Assembly (NCBI GenBank): GCA_903848645.1
Contig: CAINGU010000009.1
Coordinates: forward strand, 1-59,568
Origin: an uncultured cyanobacterium
Lineage (GTDB): Bacteria > Cyanobacteriota > Cyanobacteriia > Cyanobacteriales > Nostocaceae
Length of the DNA stretch: 59,568 nucleotides
Direction: 5' to 3'
The notes beneath the pieces are model-generated. The model saw only the letters and a program-made list of their open reading frames with translations. It had not been told where the DNA came from and made no database searches. The translations under genes and the position numbers were made by a program. Shown here piece by piece: positions 43,830 to 52,001 of this stretch. Numbering within the stretch: the first letter of the stretch is position 1; the number at the start of each line of letters is the position of its first letter.

Positions 43830-44645
43830 ATGACAATTGCTACTTCTAAACCTCCCATTAACTGGGTTAATACCCTATTTTTCGTTTCATTGCACGTCGG
43901 CGCTCTATTTGCCTTAATTCCGAGCAATTTTAGCTGGAAGGCAATTGGTGTTGCTTTATTGCTTTACTGGGTGACTGGAGGTTTAGGTATTACTTTGGGA
44001 TATCACCGTCTTGTCACTCACCGTAGTTTTCAAACGCCTAAATGGCTAGAGTATGTCTTGGTAATCTTTGGGACACTATCTTGTGAAGGTGGTCCGATTG
44101 AATGGGTAGGTACACATCGCATTCACCACTTACATTCTGATACTGAATCTGATCCCCATGATTCAAATCAAGGTTTTTGGTGGAGTCACATGGGTTGGAT
44201 GATTCATTTCGCTCCCGCTCACGATCAAGTTCCTCGCTTCACTAAAGACATTATTGATGACCCAGTTTATCAGTTTTTGCAGAAAAATTTCATTTCGTTA
44301 CAAATTGCCTTGGGTGTAGTCCTATATTTCTTAGGTGGCTGGCCAATGGTGGTTTGGGGAATTTTTGTGCGGATTATTTGGGTCTATCATTGTACCTGGT
44401 TGGTAAATAGTGCTACTCATAAGTTTGGATACCGCACCTATGAATCTGGTGACAGATCAACTAACTGTTGGTGGGTTGCTATTCTCGTATTTGGCGAAGG
44501 TTGGCACAATAACCACCATGCTTTTCAATACTCTGCCCGTCATGGCTTAGAATGGTGGGAAATTGATATGACTTGGATGACTATTCAGTTATTGCAATTA
44601 CTAGGTCTAGCCACAAATGTAAAGCTGGCAGAGAAAAAGGCATAA
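43830..44645 (+). CDS. desC: Acyl-lipid delta-9 fatty acid desaturase
   Basis: 271 residues. Three histidine boxes HRLVTH, HRIHH and HNNHH bind the di-iron site, with membrane helices between them (INWVNTLFFVSLHVGALFALI). It makes the first double bond in membrane lipid acyl chains. First gene of the desC-desA-desB block; a terminator separates it from desA, so each gene may have its own promoter. Typical length. Confidence 0.93.
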   Translation: MTIATSKPPINWVNTLFFVSLHVGALFALIPSNFSWKAIGVALLLYWVTGGLGITLGYHRLVTHRSFQTPKWLEYVLVIFGTLSCEGGPIEWVGTHRIHHLHSDTESDPHDSNQGFWWSHMGWMIHFAPAHDQVPRFTKDIIDDPVYQFLQKNFISLQIALGVVLYFLGGWPMVVWGIFVRIIWVYHCTWLVNSATHKFGYRTYESGDRSTNCWWVAILVFGEGWHNNHHAFQYSARHGLEWWEIDMTWMTIQLLQLLGLATNVKLAEKKA

Positions 44646-44661
44646 TACAGATTTCATGCTT

Positions 44662-44711
44662 AAAGTCAATAGTTTTATAGTCATTTTTGGGCTGGAAACT
44701 ATTGACTTTTT
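44662..44711 (+). terminator. Intrinsic terminator after desC
   Basis: Perfect 14-base arms AAAGTCAATAGTTT (44662-44675) and AAACTATTGACTTT (44696-44709) followed by T residues. From here to the desA start the 240-base gap is non-coding and probably holds the desA promoter. Confidence 0.75.
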
Positions 44712-44883
44712 GTCTGTAACTAAAGCATTCAACTATCAGCAATCAGCTAAGATTATACAAGCCTTATTTTTCTGGTGTTGAATGCTTGCCTTGGCACTAA
44801 GGAAACTTTTAACCGGAAATTTTTAATTGCTAATTACCTATGCTAATTGGTTGTTAAGTTGTTATAATCTCAGAAATTAATGT

Positions 44884-44919
44884 TACAAAACTTTGTAGCA
44901 AGTTACTTTTTTTAGTAAC
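44884..44919 (+). promoter_or_regulatory. desA leader with two small hairpins
   Basis: A palindrome TACAAA-AC-TTTGTA (44884-44897) is followed by hairpin GTTACT-N6-AGTAAC (44902-44919), ending 33 bases before the desA ATG. The short paired segments in the leader could affect translation; cold control of cyanobacterial desaturase messages is known generally, but no specific site can be shown. Confidence 0.35.
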
Positions 44920-44952
44920 CTTGTGTTGCAGTCTGTTGTTTTTCAGGTATTC

Positions 44953-46011
44953 ATGACTACATCAATCATCAAAAGTCAGGAAATAGCGGTCTCCACAGAC
45001 CTTGGTAAAGACCAAATAAAACTAAAACATATTATCAAAAGTCTACCCAAGGAATGTTTTCAGAAAAATAGCCGCAAAGCATGGACTACTGTGATTATCA
45101 GTTTATCTATGGCTGCATTAGGCTATTATTTTCTAGCAATTTCCCCTTGGTTTCTTCTACCCCTAGGCTGGATTTTTACAGGAACTGCTTTAACAGGTTT
45201 TTTCGTTATTGGACATGATTGCGCTCATCGTTCATTTGCAAAACGTCGCTGGGTAAATGATTTAGTGGGACATTTCTTCATGATGTTCTTAATTTACCCT
45301 TTTCATAGCTGGCGCATTAAACATAATCATCACCATAAACATACTAACAAGCTAGATGAAGATAATGCTTGGCATCCTATTAGAACAGAAGTTTTTGCAA
45401 GTTGGTCTAAAAATAGACAGTCCGCCTTTGAGTTTTTCATGAGTAAACGTCTCTGGTGGGTAGGTTCTATTGGCCATTGGGCAGTTGTGCATTTCGATTG
45501 GCGCAATTTCCAGAAAAAAGAACAAGCTAGTGTGAAACTTTCTGTGGCTGTAGTAGTTGCTTTTGCGGCTATTGTTTTCCCCAGTTTGATTATTACAACT
45601 GGTGTTTGGGGTTTTCTTAAATTCTGGGTTATTCCTTGGATGGTTTACCATTTCTGGATGAGTACCTTCACCATTGTTCACCACACTCTGCCAGATGTTC
45701 CTTTCAAAACCGCTGATAAATGGAATGAGGCTTTAGCACAGTTATTTGGAACAGTTCATTGTGATTATCCTCGCTGGATAGAAATTCTTTGTCACGATAT
45801 TAATGTTCATGTTCCCCATCATATTTCTACTGCAATTCCTTCCTATAATTTGCGGTTAGCTTACAGTAGCATCAAAGAAAATTGGGGTCCTCTTCTCCAT
45901 GATGAATATAAATTCTCTTGGGATTTGATGAAGGACATTACTAATCAATGTCAACTTTACAAAACTGATATTGGTTATATTACTTTTGACGAATATCGAG
46001 CAGAGAGATAA
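44953..46011 (+). CDS. desA: Acyl-lipid delta-12 fatty acid desaturase
   Basis: ATG at 44953 (MTTSIIKSQ) is preferred to an upstream TTG. About 352 residues. Histidine boxes HDCAHRSF, HNHHHKHT and HVPHHIS, with four to five hydrophobic segments. Introduces the second double bond (18:2) in membrane lipids. Order desC-desA-desB matches Nostoc-type gene organisation. No terminator seen at its end; a 191-base gap leads to desB. Confidence 0.93.
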   Translation: MTTSIIKSQEIAVSTDLGKDQIKLKHIIKSLPKECFQKNSRKAWTTVIISLSMAALGYYFLAISPWFLLPLGWIFTGTALTGFFVIGHDCAHRSFAKRRWVNDLVGHFFMMFLIYPFHSWRIKHNHHHKHTNKLDEDNAWHPIRTEVFASWSKNRQSAFEFFMSKRLWWVGSIGHWAVVHFDWRNFQKKEQASVKLSVAVVVAFAAIVFPSLIITTGVWGFLKFWVIPWMVYHFWMSTFTIVHHTLPDVPFKTADKWNEALAQLFGTVHCDYPRWIEILCHDINVHVPHHISTAIPSYNLRLAYSSIKENWGPLLHDEYKFSWDLMKDITNQCQLYKTDIGYITFDEYRAER

Positions 46012-46202
46012 TAAAACATCAATTATGAACTTTGAAGTATGAATTTATTAATGACTTCTAATTTCATAATCAATTTTTTTAGTTTGGCAATTAACCAAAT
46101 CTGAAAGGGTTTAGGTAATTTGCCAATATTTCTCAGGTTAAATTCCAGAGGTAACTAAAGATTACTTCACAGTTAATTGATAATTTACAATCAACCAATC
46201 CA

Positions 46203-47279
46203 GTGCAATTAGATACTATTCAGTTTAATCAAGATCCTAGTTCTGCATCTTCTGAAGGTCAAGAAAAATTACCGTTTACTCTTCAGGATTTAAAAGCTGC
46301 AATTCCCGCTGAATGTTTTCAGCCTAGTGTGACTAAATCACTCTATTATTTCTTCCGTGATGTTCTGATTGTGGGACTGCTGTATGTAGTGGCTAATTAT
46401 CTGGATTCTTGGTATTTTTGGCCAGTTTTCTGGGTCATGCAGGGAACAATGTTTTGGGCTTTATTTGTAGTTGGCCATGACTGCGGACACCAATCTTTTT
46501 CTAAGCAAAAATGGTTGAATGATTTAGTTGGTCATATTACCCATACTTTCATTCTCGTTCCTTATCATGGTTGGAGAATTAGCCACAGAACTCACCACAA
46601 GAATACAGGCAGCTTGGAGAATGATGAAAGCTGGTATCCTGTTTCTGAATCTGAGTATGATGAAATGCCTACAGCACAAAAAGTAGGGCGTTTTTATCTG
46701 TTCTTATTGGCTTATCCCGTGTATTTGTTTAAGCGTTCTCCTGGTAAAGAAGGTTCTCACTTTTCACCTAGCAGTCCGCTGTTTAAGCCTTCAGAAAAAT
46801 GGGACATTATCACCAGCACCACACTTTGGATTAGTATGGTAGCTGTGTTAGGTTTCTTCACCTATCAATATGGTTGGATGTGGTTGTTAAAATACTACGC
46901 TGGACCTTACATTGTCTTTATCATTTGGTTGGATTTGGTGACTTTCTTGCACCACACTGAACCCGGAATTCCTTGGTATCGTGGGGAAGAATGGACTTTT
47001 CTGAAAGGGGCAATTTCTAGTGTTGACCGAGATTATGGAATTTTTAACCATATTCACCATGATATCGGTACTCATGTTGCCCACCACATTTTCTTGAATA
47101 TGCCTCATTACAATTTACTGAAAGCAACTGAGGCAATTAAGCCAATTATGGGTGAGTATTTCCACGAATCCAAAGAACCAGTTTGGAAGTCCTTATGGAA
47201 TTCTGCTATTGGTTGTCATTTTGTTCCAGATACAGGTAGTAAGGTTTACTACACTTCTAAAAGTCAAAATGCAAAGTAA
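46203..47279 (+). CDS. desB: Omega-3 (delta-15) fatty acid desaturase
   Basis: 358 residues from GTG at 46203. Histidine boxes HDCGHQSF, HRTHHKNT and HVAHHIF. The longer central hydrophilic section (SRSPGKEGSHFSPSS-like, around 185-200) is omega-3 type. It converts 18:2 to 18:3 and helps growth in the cold. Ends at an intrinsic terminator. Confidence 0.9.
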   Translation: MQLDTIQFNQDPSSASSEGQEKLPFTLQDLKAAIPAECFQPSVTKSLYYFFRDVLIVGLLYVVANYLDSWYFWPVFWVMQGTMFWALFVVGHDCGHQSFSKQKWLNDLVGHITHTFILVPYHGWRISHRTHHKNTGSLENDESWYPVSESEYDEMPTAQKVGRFYLFLLAYPVYLFKRSPGKEGSHFSPSSPLFKPSEKWDIITSTTLWISMVAVLGFFTYQYGWMWLLKYYAGPYIVFIIWLDLVTFLHHTEPGIPWYRGEEWTFLKGAISSVDRDYGIFNHIHHDIGTHVAHHIFLNMPHYNLLKATEAIKPIMGEYFHESKEPVWKSLWNSAIGCHFVPDTGSKVYYTSKSQNAK

Positions 47280-47302
47280 TCAGTAGATTATTTAAATCAA
47301 CG

Positions 47303-47326
47303 AAGTCCGCCCAGGCGGGCTTTTTT
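47303..47326 (+). terminator. Intrinsic terminator after desB
   Basis: GTCCGCC-CA-GGCGGGC, one G-U pair, followed by TTTTTTG. A short GC-rich stem and six T make this the clearest terminator in the window. Confidence 0.85.
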
Positions 47327-47517
47327 GTTTATTATCGTCTATGATGACAAAATAAGTGATTCTAGATGGATATTAAACAAATGCCAGAAATAGAAGATTT
47401 AGGAGTTACAAGAATACCCGGTAAGCGTAAAGCTTCACTTAGGGAACAACTCAAGGCTTGAGTAGGGAACATTTATATTAATAATAGTTTTAAGTTAAAA
47501 AAAGGTGAATTTTAAAT

Positions 47518-48588
47518 TTGTCTACTCCATTACAATTAATTGGGCGTTGCGGAGAATTTCAGCGGATTATTGAAATACTGGCAAAAGATGGTGATTTGTT
47601 AATTACTGGAGTTCCTGGTAGTGGGAGACGAACTTTAGTCAGAGGTGCAGCACAGGAAGTCAATACAGTTATCTTAGAAATAGACTGCATTCGCGCTACA
47701 GAAGCCGAAAGATTTGTGCAACTATTAGCAGAAGCGATTAGTCAAAACTGGGAAGCAGAGAAAATTCAAAATTGGTTGCATGAAAATTCATCGGTATTTT
47801 TTACCTTTAATTCGGAAAATCAACTAAAACTGATTCGTTCTTTGGAACAAGAACAACTATGGCAAGCTTTTGCCAGTTTGTTAGACTTATTAGAAATCAT
47901 GGCGGTTGATTTAAATCACCGCATATTGCTAATTTTAGCAAGTTTTCCCCATATTCGTTCTTGGGATCGTCAAGGTTTATGGGAAACTACATTTAGGAAA
48001 GAAGTCAAAGCTTATCCTCATGTTAGTTATGTGTTGATAGCCACGATTGCTGAGTCTAGCCAACATCCAGATGATACCAATTATCCGATAGAAACTATCC
48101 AATTAGCTCCTTTAGCTAAGGATGTTGTCGCCTTGTGGGCGAGGGAAATTTTACATACGGAAGGTTTCACCTTTGATTGTCATAGTCAGGCTTTGCAGCT
48201 ATTTCTAGAGGCAGTACAGGGACATATTGGGGATGGGATGGCGATTATTCGGCGGTTGTCTGCGTCCCGTTGTACAGATGGTTTAATTAGGGAAGAAGAT
48301 GTTCAAAAAGCTATAGCCGGATTATTGAAAGATTTATCAATGACTTATGAATCTTTGCTAATGTTGTTACCAGCAAATCAGGTACATTTATTAGAATCTT
48401 TAGCCATTGATCCTACTGATAAACCTCAAAGTAAAGAGTATATTCAAAAGCATGGACTTTCACGGGGTGGGAGTCTGCAAGGTGCTTTGACGGGCTTACA
48501 GCATAAGGGTTTAATTTATAATGCTGAACATGGTTATCGTTTAGCTATGCCTTTATTGGCTTTGTGGTTGAAAGAACGGTTGAGTTGA
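47518..48588 (+). CDS. ATP-binding protein of the archaeal AAA type, unusual Walker A
   Basis: 356 residues from TTG at 47518, after AAAAAAAGGTGA. The start MSTPLQLIGRCGEFQRII and GVPGSGRRTL mark a P-loop domain in which the usual Lys of GKT is Arg. ILLILASFPHIRSW is the Walker B-like strand, and a C-terminal winged helix follows (QSKEYIQKHGLSRGGSLQGALTGL). This resembles archaeal-type AAA ATPases and STAND-like switches. Without the Lys, ATP hydrolysis is doubtful. Role unknown. Confidence 0.7.
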   Translation: MSTPLQLIGRCGEFQRIIEILAKDGDLLITGVPGSGRRTLVRGAAQEVNTVILEIDCIRATEAERFVQLLAEAISQNWEAEKIQNWLHENSSVFFTFNSENQLKLIRSLEQEQLWQAFASLLDLLEIMAVDLNHRILLILASFPHIRSWDRQGLWETTFRKEVKAYPHVSYVLIATIAESSQHPDDTNYPIETIQLAPLAKDVVALWAREILHTEGFTFDCHSQALQLFLEAVQGHIGDGMAIIRRLSASRCTDGLIREEDVQKAIAGLLKDLSMTYESLLMLLPANQVHLLESLAIDPTDKPQSKEYIQKHGLSRGGSLQGALTGLQHKGLIYNAEHGYRLAMPLLALWLKERLS

Positions 48589-48618
48589 AGGTTTTTTATT
48601 TCTCACGCAAAGGAAGTT

Positions 48619-48730
48619 GTATGAATCAGGATATCCAGGATTTAAGGATTCTCAGGATATGAAGAATACACAAAATCTAAAGATAATAAAATCCTGTTAA
48701 TCCTTTAATCCCCTAAATCCGTGTTCAGAC
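48619..48730. repeat. Copy of an AATCAGGAT-type interspersed repeat
   Basis: AATCAGGATATCCAGGATTT, then TCCTGTTAATCCTTTAATCC on the opposite side, form a loose inverted pair in the gap between the ATPase gene and proA. It is related to the tandem block at 55.3 kb and widely dispersed in these genomes. Confidence 0.55.
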
Positions 48731-48737
48731 ATTCTCC

Positions 48738-50003
48738 CTAAAACCGTCCATTTCCCTGAATAATATGCTTCACCGTCGTCAATGTTTCCAAACTAATAAA
48801 CCCCCTACGATGTCCTTTTTGATTGGACATTCCTAAAAATACAGCCTCTCCCCGTGAGGAATGACGGGAAAAACGCGGGGAAGCATTAATGTAAGTAGAG
48901 GCGCTATTTACTCCTAATGCAAATTGGCGACTTTCTTGATATGATTCTGTGACAATACTATCAGCATGACTGCTACTATATTGATTAATCCAAGCGATCG
49001 CACTTTCTAAACTATCCACTAATTTAAAAGCCACTGTTTTGGTTAAATAAGGTGTTCCCCATTCTTCATCTTTTGCTAATTGCAAATAAGGAAAAGCTGC
49101 AACTAATTCTGCATCACCTTTAAGTTCAAAACCTTTTTCTTTTAAACTACTCCACAGGACTGATAAAGAAGATGGTAAAGCTTGACGATGAATTAAAACT
49201 TTTTCAATGGCATTTACTTGATCTGGTTCGCTTTCATGACTATCCATAATCATCCAACGGATCATTTCTAAGCTACTATTCACGGACCAATACAGATAAC
49301 AATTACCCATTGCTGACTTTAAAACTGGGCAAGTTGCTTGTCTCACTACCTGTTGAATTAAACTAGAACGTCCGTAGGGAATAACTAAACTTAAATACTC
49401 ATCTTGGGTAACTAAATCTCGCACTGAAGCCCCATGTTCAGCGGTGATTAATTCTACACAACCCGCTGGTAAACCAACTTTAGTAATAGCTGTTTGTAAT
49501 GAATTAGCGATCGCTCGATTAGAATTACTAGCTTCCGTACTACCTTTAAGAATAATACTATTACCAGTTTTTATGCAAAAACCAGCAGCGATCGCCCCTA
49601 AATCTGGGAAAGCCTCATAAATAAAGGCAATTACCCCCAAAGGCATTAACTGGGTATAACTTTGGGAGTCTTCCTGTTGATAATCAGCAGTTCTTACCCG
49701 TCGCAAAGGATCGGATAATTCTCCCAATCGTTGCAGAATCTTGATTGTATTCTCCAACCGAGAGGGAGTTAGCTTCAACCAGTCCAAAATTAATTCGGGA
49801 ACTGCCATTTCTCGACTTGCTTCTAAATCCAAGGTATTAGCTTCGAGAATTTCATCAAAATCATTTTCTATCGCTTGTGCCATTGCTAACACAGCGCGAC
49901 TTCTATCTATCCCCTTAGTCGTTCCCAATTTCAAGGAAGCCTGAAAAGCGCGTTTAGCACTTGTCATGGGTTCAGGGTAATCATCAATCACTTCACCTAT
50001 CAT
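48738..50003 (-). CDS. proA: Glutamate-5-semialdehyde dehydrogenase
   Basis: 421 residues. Aldehyde-dehydrogenase fold: MPLGVIAFIYEAFPDLGAIAAGFCIKTGN, SAMGNCYLYWS with the catalytic Cys, and SSRGEAVFLGMSNQKGHRRGFISLETLTT near the end. Reduces glutamyl-5-phosphate in proline synthesis. The ATG at 50003 is 4 bases after the stop of the upstream zinc-ribbon gene; an ATG at 49967 (MTSAKRAF) is an alternative. Confidence 0.95.
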   Translation of the reverse strand: MIGEVIDDYPEPMTSAKRAFQASLKLGTTKGIDRSRAVLAMAQAIENDFDEILEANTLDLEASREMAVPELILDWLKLTPSRLENTIKILQRLGELSDPLRRVRTADYQQEDSQSYTQLMPLGVIAFIYEAFPDLGAIAAGFCIKTGNSIILKGSTEASNSNRAIANSLQTAITKVGLPAGCVELITAEHGASVRDLVTQDEYLSLVIPYGRSSLIQQVVRQATCPVLKSAMGNCYLYWSVNSSLEMIRWMIMDSHESEPDQVNAIEKVLIHRQALPSSLSVLWSSLKEKGFELKGDAELVAAFPYLQLAKDEEWGTPYLTKTVAFKLVDSLESAIAWINQYSSSHADSIVTESYQESRQFALGVNSASTYINASPRFSRHSSRGEAVFLGMSNQKGHRRGFISLETLTTVKHIIQGNGRF

Positions 50004-50007
50004 GGAG

Positions 50008-50415
50008 TTAACGTCTGTAAGTAAGCCAGACCATTAGTGCTGGCAGAATTGCCAATAGCACTGCTACCATTGCCCAAGCTAGAATGCTGGAACTAGTAGC
50101 TAACCGCAGGGCTAATGGTAGCCATATAATGACTAACACAAAAATAATGCTTAGTGCTATTGGTAAATAGTTTTCTCCCAAGGGAGGTTGCACAACTTGC
50201 CAATTATTGCCTTTCCAGCGCCAAGCCCGCTTATAGGGGTAGGTAGTAGAAAGTTGCTCTAATACATATCCATTTTCTTCGACAACAAAAATCTGCTGAC
50301 AGCGATCGCATCCAAAGGCTTCTGTTAGCGTAATAGGAATCAACTGTCCCTTGCGACGACAAGGACAAACGTATTCCGCATTCAGGTCAATTTTATCTGG
50401 TTTTTGAGGTTGCAC
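50008..50415 (-). CDS. Zinc-ribbon membrane protein, conserved cyanobacterial type
   Basis: 135 residues. N-terminal CPCRRKG and CDRCQQ look like a small zinc ribbon; two hydrophobic helices (ALSIIFVLVIIWLPLALRLA and ILAWAMVAVLLAILPALMVW) end the protein. No enzyme motif. It is upstream of proA with a 4-base gap, so the two are in one operon. Function unknown. Confidence 0.7.
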   Translation of the reverse strand: MQPQKPDKIDLNAEYVCPCRRKGQLIPITLTEAFGCDRCQQIFVVEENGYVLEQLSTTYPYKRAWRWKGNNWQVVQPPLGENYLPIALSIIFVLVIIWLPLALRLATSSSILAWAMVAVLLAILPALMVWLTYRR

Positions 50416-50619
50416 AAGCGAGGTAAATAACTTGGGCGGTTTTTTACATTATTCCCCAATTTTCCTGAAAATCAGCATGGGGAAACCTAAAATTACGTCT
50501 ATTGATATAGCTGGGAAAGTCTACTAACAAACTATCCCAACCTAAAAATCCACCATCTACCAATTCAGTAGAGATGGAAAATCTTTAGTGTTATTTTAAT
50601 ATATCAACTTTAACTAGAA

Positions 50620-50691
50620 AGCGGGTGATGGGATTCGAACCCACGACATCAACCTTGGCAAGGTTGCGCTCTACCACTGAGCTACACCCGC
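50620..50691 (-). tRNA. tRNA-Gly (anticodon GCC)
   Basis: 72 nt on the minus strand. Acceptor GCGGGTG/CACCCGC, anticodon stem CAACC/GGTTG framing TTGCCAA with anticodon GCC, T-loop TTCGAAT, discriminator U as expected for glycine. CCA is not encoded. Confidence 0.97.
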
Positions 50692-50779
50692 GAACTCACC
50701 AATAGACTTATTATTCCAGATATATTCAGCTTTGTCAACCCCTCAGCTAAACTTTTTTTCAGGGGGCTTTTTTAGCAGA

Positions 50780-50807
50780 GGCAGGGGGCAGGGGGCAGGG
50801 TGCAGGG
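50780..50807. repeat. Short heptamer (STRR-type) repeat
   Basis: Four units GGCAGGG (fourth TGCAGGG) between tRNA-Gly and ribH. It is of the STRR type but differs from the TCCCTGT array at 38.8 kb. Confidence 0.85.
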
Positions 50808-50849
50808 GGAAAGAATTATTCCCATCACCAATACCAATCACCCATTACC

Positions 50850-51344
50850 TTACTTACTTGCTACATTCGGGCGTAATTGCCGCATGAGACTAGCCATTTC
50901 TATGGCGTTCATGGCATATTCCCAGCCGTGATTACTCTTGATTCCGGCTCGTTCTAGAGCTTGCTGCATGGTATCTGTGGTCAAAATCCCAAAAATCACC
51001 GGCACACCTGTTTGGAAACTGGCAGCAGCAATACCTTTAGAAACTTCTGACGATACATAATCAAAATGTGGTGTTTGTCCTTTGATGACTGCACCCAGGC
51101 AAATTATGGCATCATAACGGCCAGACATTGCTAACTGACGAGCTACATTGGCAACTTCAAAACTACCGGGAACCCAAACATAGTCTACTTGCTGTCCTTC
51201 GGGGTCAGGATCAATACCGTGACGCTTTAAGCAATCTTTACATCCTTCTACAAGTTTCAGGGTAACAAGATCATTAAAGCGAGCGATGATCAATGCAAAC
51301 CGGAAGGACTCGGTGTGCTGAAAATTTCCTTCAAAAACTGCCAT
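50850..51344 (-). CDS. ribH: 6,7-dimethyl-8-ribityllumazine synthase
   Basis: 164 residues. Core motifs [33 protein letters not shown] (active-site His region) and [21 protein letters not shown]. The penultimate step of riboflavin synthesis, here apart from the other rib genes. Adjacent to psbZ, as in many cyanobacteria. No FMN riboswitch seen upstream. Confidence 0.95.
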   Translation of the reverse strand: MAVFEGNFQHTESFRFALIIARFNDLVTLKLVEGCKDCLKRHGIDPDPEGQQVDYVWVPGSFEVANVARQLAMSGRYDAIICLGAVIKGQTPHFDYVSSEVSKGIAAASFQTGVPVIFGILTTDTMQQALERAGIKSNHGWEYAMNAIEMASLMRQLRPNVASK

Positions 51345-51407
51345 AACTGCCTCTAAATAAATTTACAATAACTGCTTTACCAATATACTTTTCTGCCATC
51401 AAAATAG

Positions 51408-51494
51408 AAGAGCAGGAAAGCACAATCAGGAAAAAGTCGTTTAGAAAAAGAAAGTTTTTTCTTTTTGACTCTTTACTTAAGCTTTTCTGCTCTT
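51408..51494 (-). terminator. Nested hairpins between psbZ and ribH
   Basis: Outer arms AAGAGCAGGAAAGC (51408) and GCTTTTCTGCTCTT (51481) match 13 of 14. An inner perfect hairpin AAAAAGAAA-GTTT-TTTCTTTTT (51445-51466) is extended by AGTC/GACT. Read on the minus strand this is 45 bases after psbZ and could end its transcript or protect its 3' end. Confidence 0.55.
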
Positions 51495-51538
51495 TAGAGT
51501 GTGTATTGTATGCGTTATTGAATGGTCAAAACATTCAA

Positions 51539-51727
51539 CTAAACCACAAAAAAGTTTAATATACCCACTAAAACGACGAGAATTGTCCAAATTCCTGAAC
51601 CAACCCAGAGCAGTTTTTTAGATTCTACCCAGTTTTGAGGAGTGGCGTAAACAACAGGTACACCAATAACAAGCACGAAGGAGAACAAGACTAATGATAT
51701 TAAAGCGATTTGAAATACTATGCTCAT
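51539..51727 (-). CDS. psbZ: Photosystem II protein PsbZ (Ycf9)
   Basis: 62 residues with two membrane helices ([20 protein letters not shown] and [20 protein letters not shown]) joined by [12 protein letters not shown], the PsbZ signature. It stabilises PSII-antenna contacts in the thylakoid. The length is exact. Confirms a phototroph. Confidence 0.97.
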   Translation of the reverse strand: MSIVFQIALISLVLFSFVLVIGVPVVYATPQNWVESKKLLWVGSGIWTILVVLVGILNFFVV

Positions 51728-51972
51728 TTTGTTTTTCCCAACATAACTAAATCTTAGTTTTCCCAGAACTGATACTGTATAAACAGTTTAGGGTTTTCAG
51801 TGAACCTTATGAACTCACAAGGCATCGCCTGATCAATTAATATTTTACGTCTGGTTTGTAACAGTTGCTCAAATCAAATCTTTCAATCTGTTTTTTCTTT
51901 CGCGGATTTGGGAAATGATTAAGATAGAAATCATAGCCATACTCTTGGGTGTGGTCTACAATTTTTAATTTT

Positions 51973-51991
51973 GGGCGCAGGCCCTGCGCCC
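51973..51991. repeat. Perfect palindrome at the translation start of the CCA fusion gene
   Basis: GGGCGCAGG-C-CCTGCGCCC, with 9-base arms, ends 11 bases before the ATG at 52002. It is a common GC-rich interspersed repeat. Its position means it occupies the ribosome-binding region of the next gene. Confidence 0.8.
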
Positions 51992-52001
51992 CTACGTATA
52001 T

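Noticed and set aside
45352-45684. 110-aa antisense ORF in desA
   Set aside because: Shadow of the conserved histidine-box coding strand.
47366-47461. 31-aa ORF upstream of the ATPase gene
   Set aside because: Reads MDIKQMPEIEDLGVTRIPGK but has no RBS or recognisable family; may be a fragment, evidence too thin.
50850-51344. FMN riboswitch upstream of ribH
   Set aside because: The region holds the psbZ terminator hairpins and no RFN-type conserved segments.
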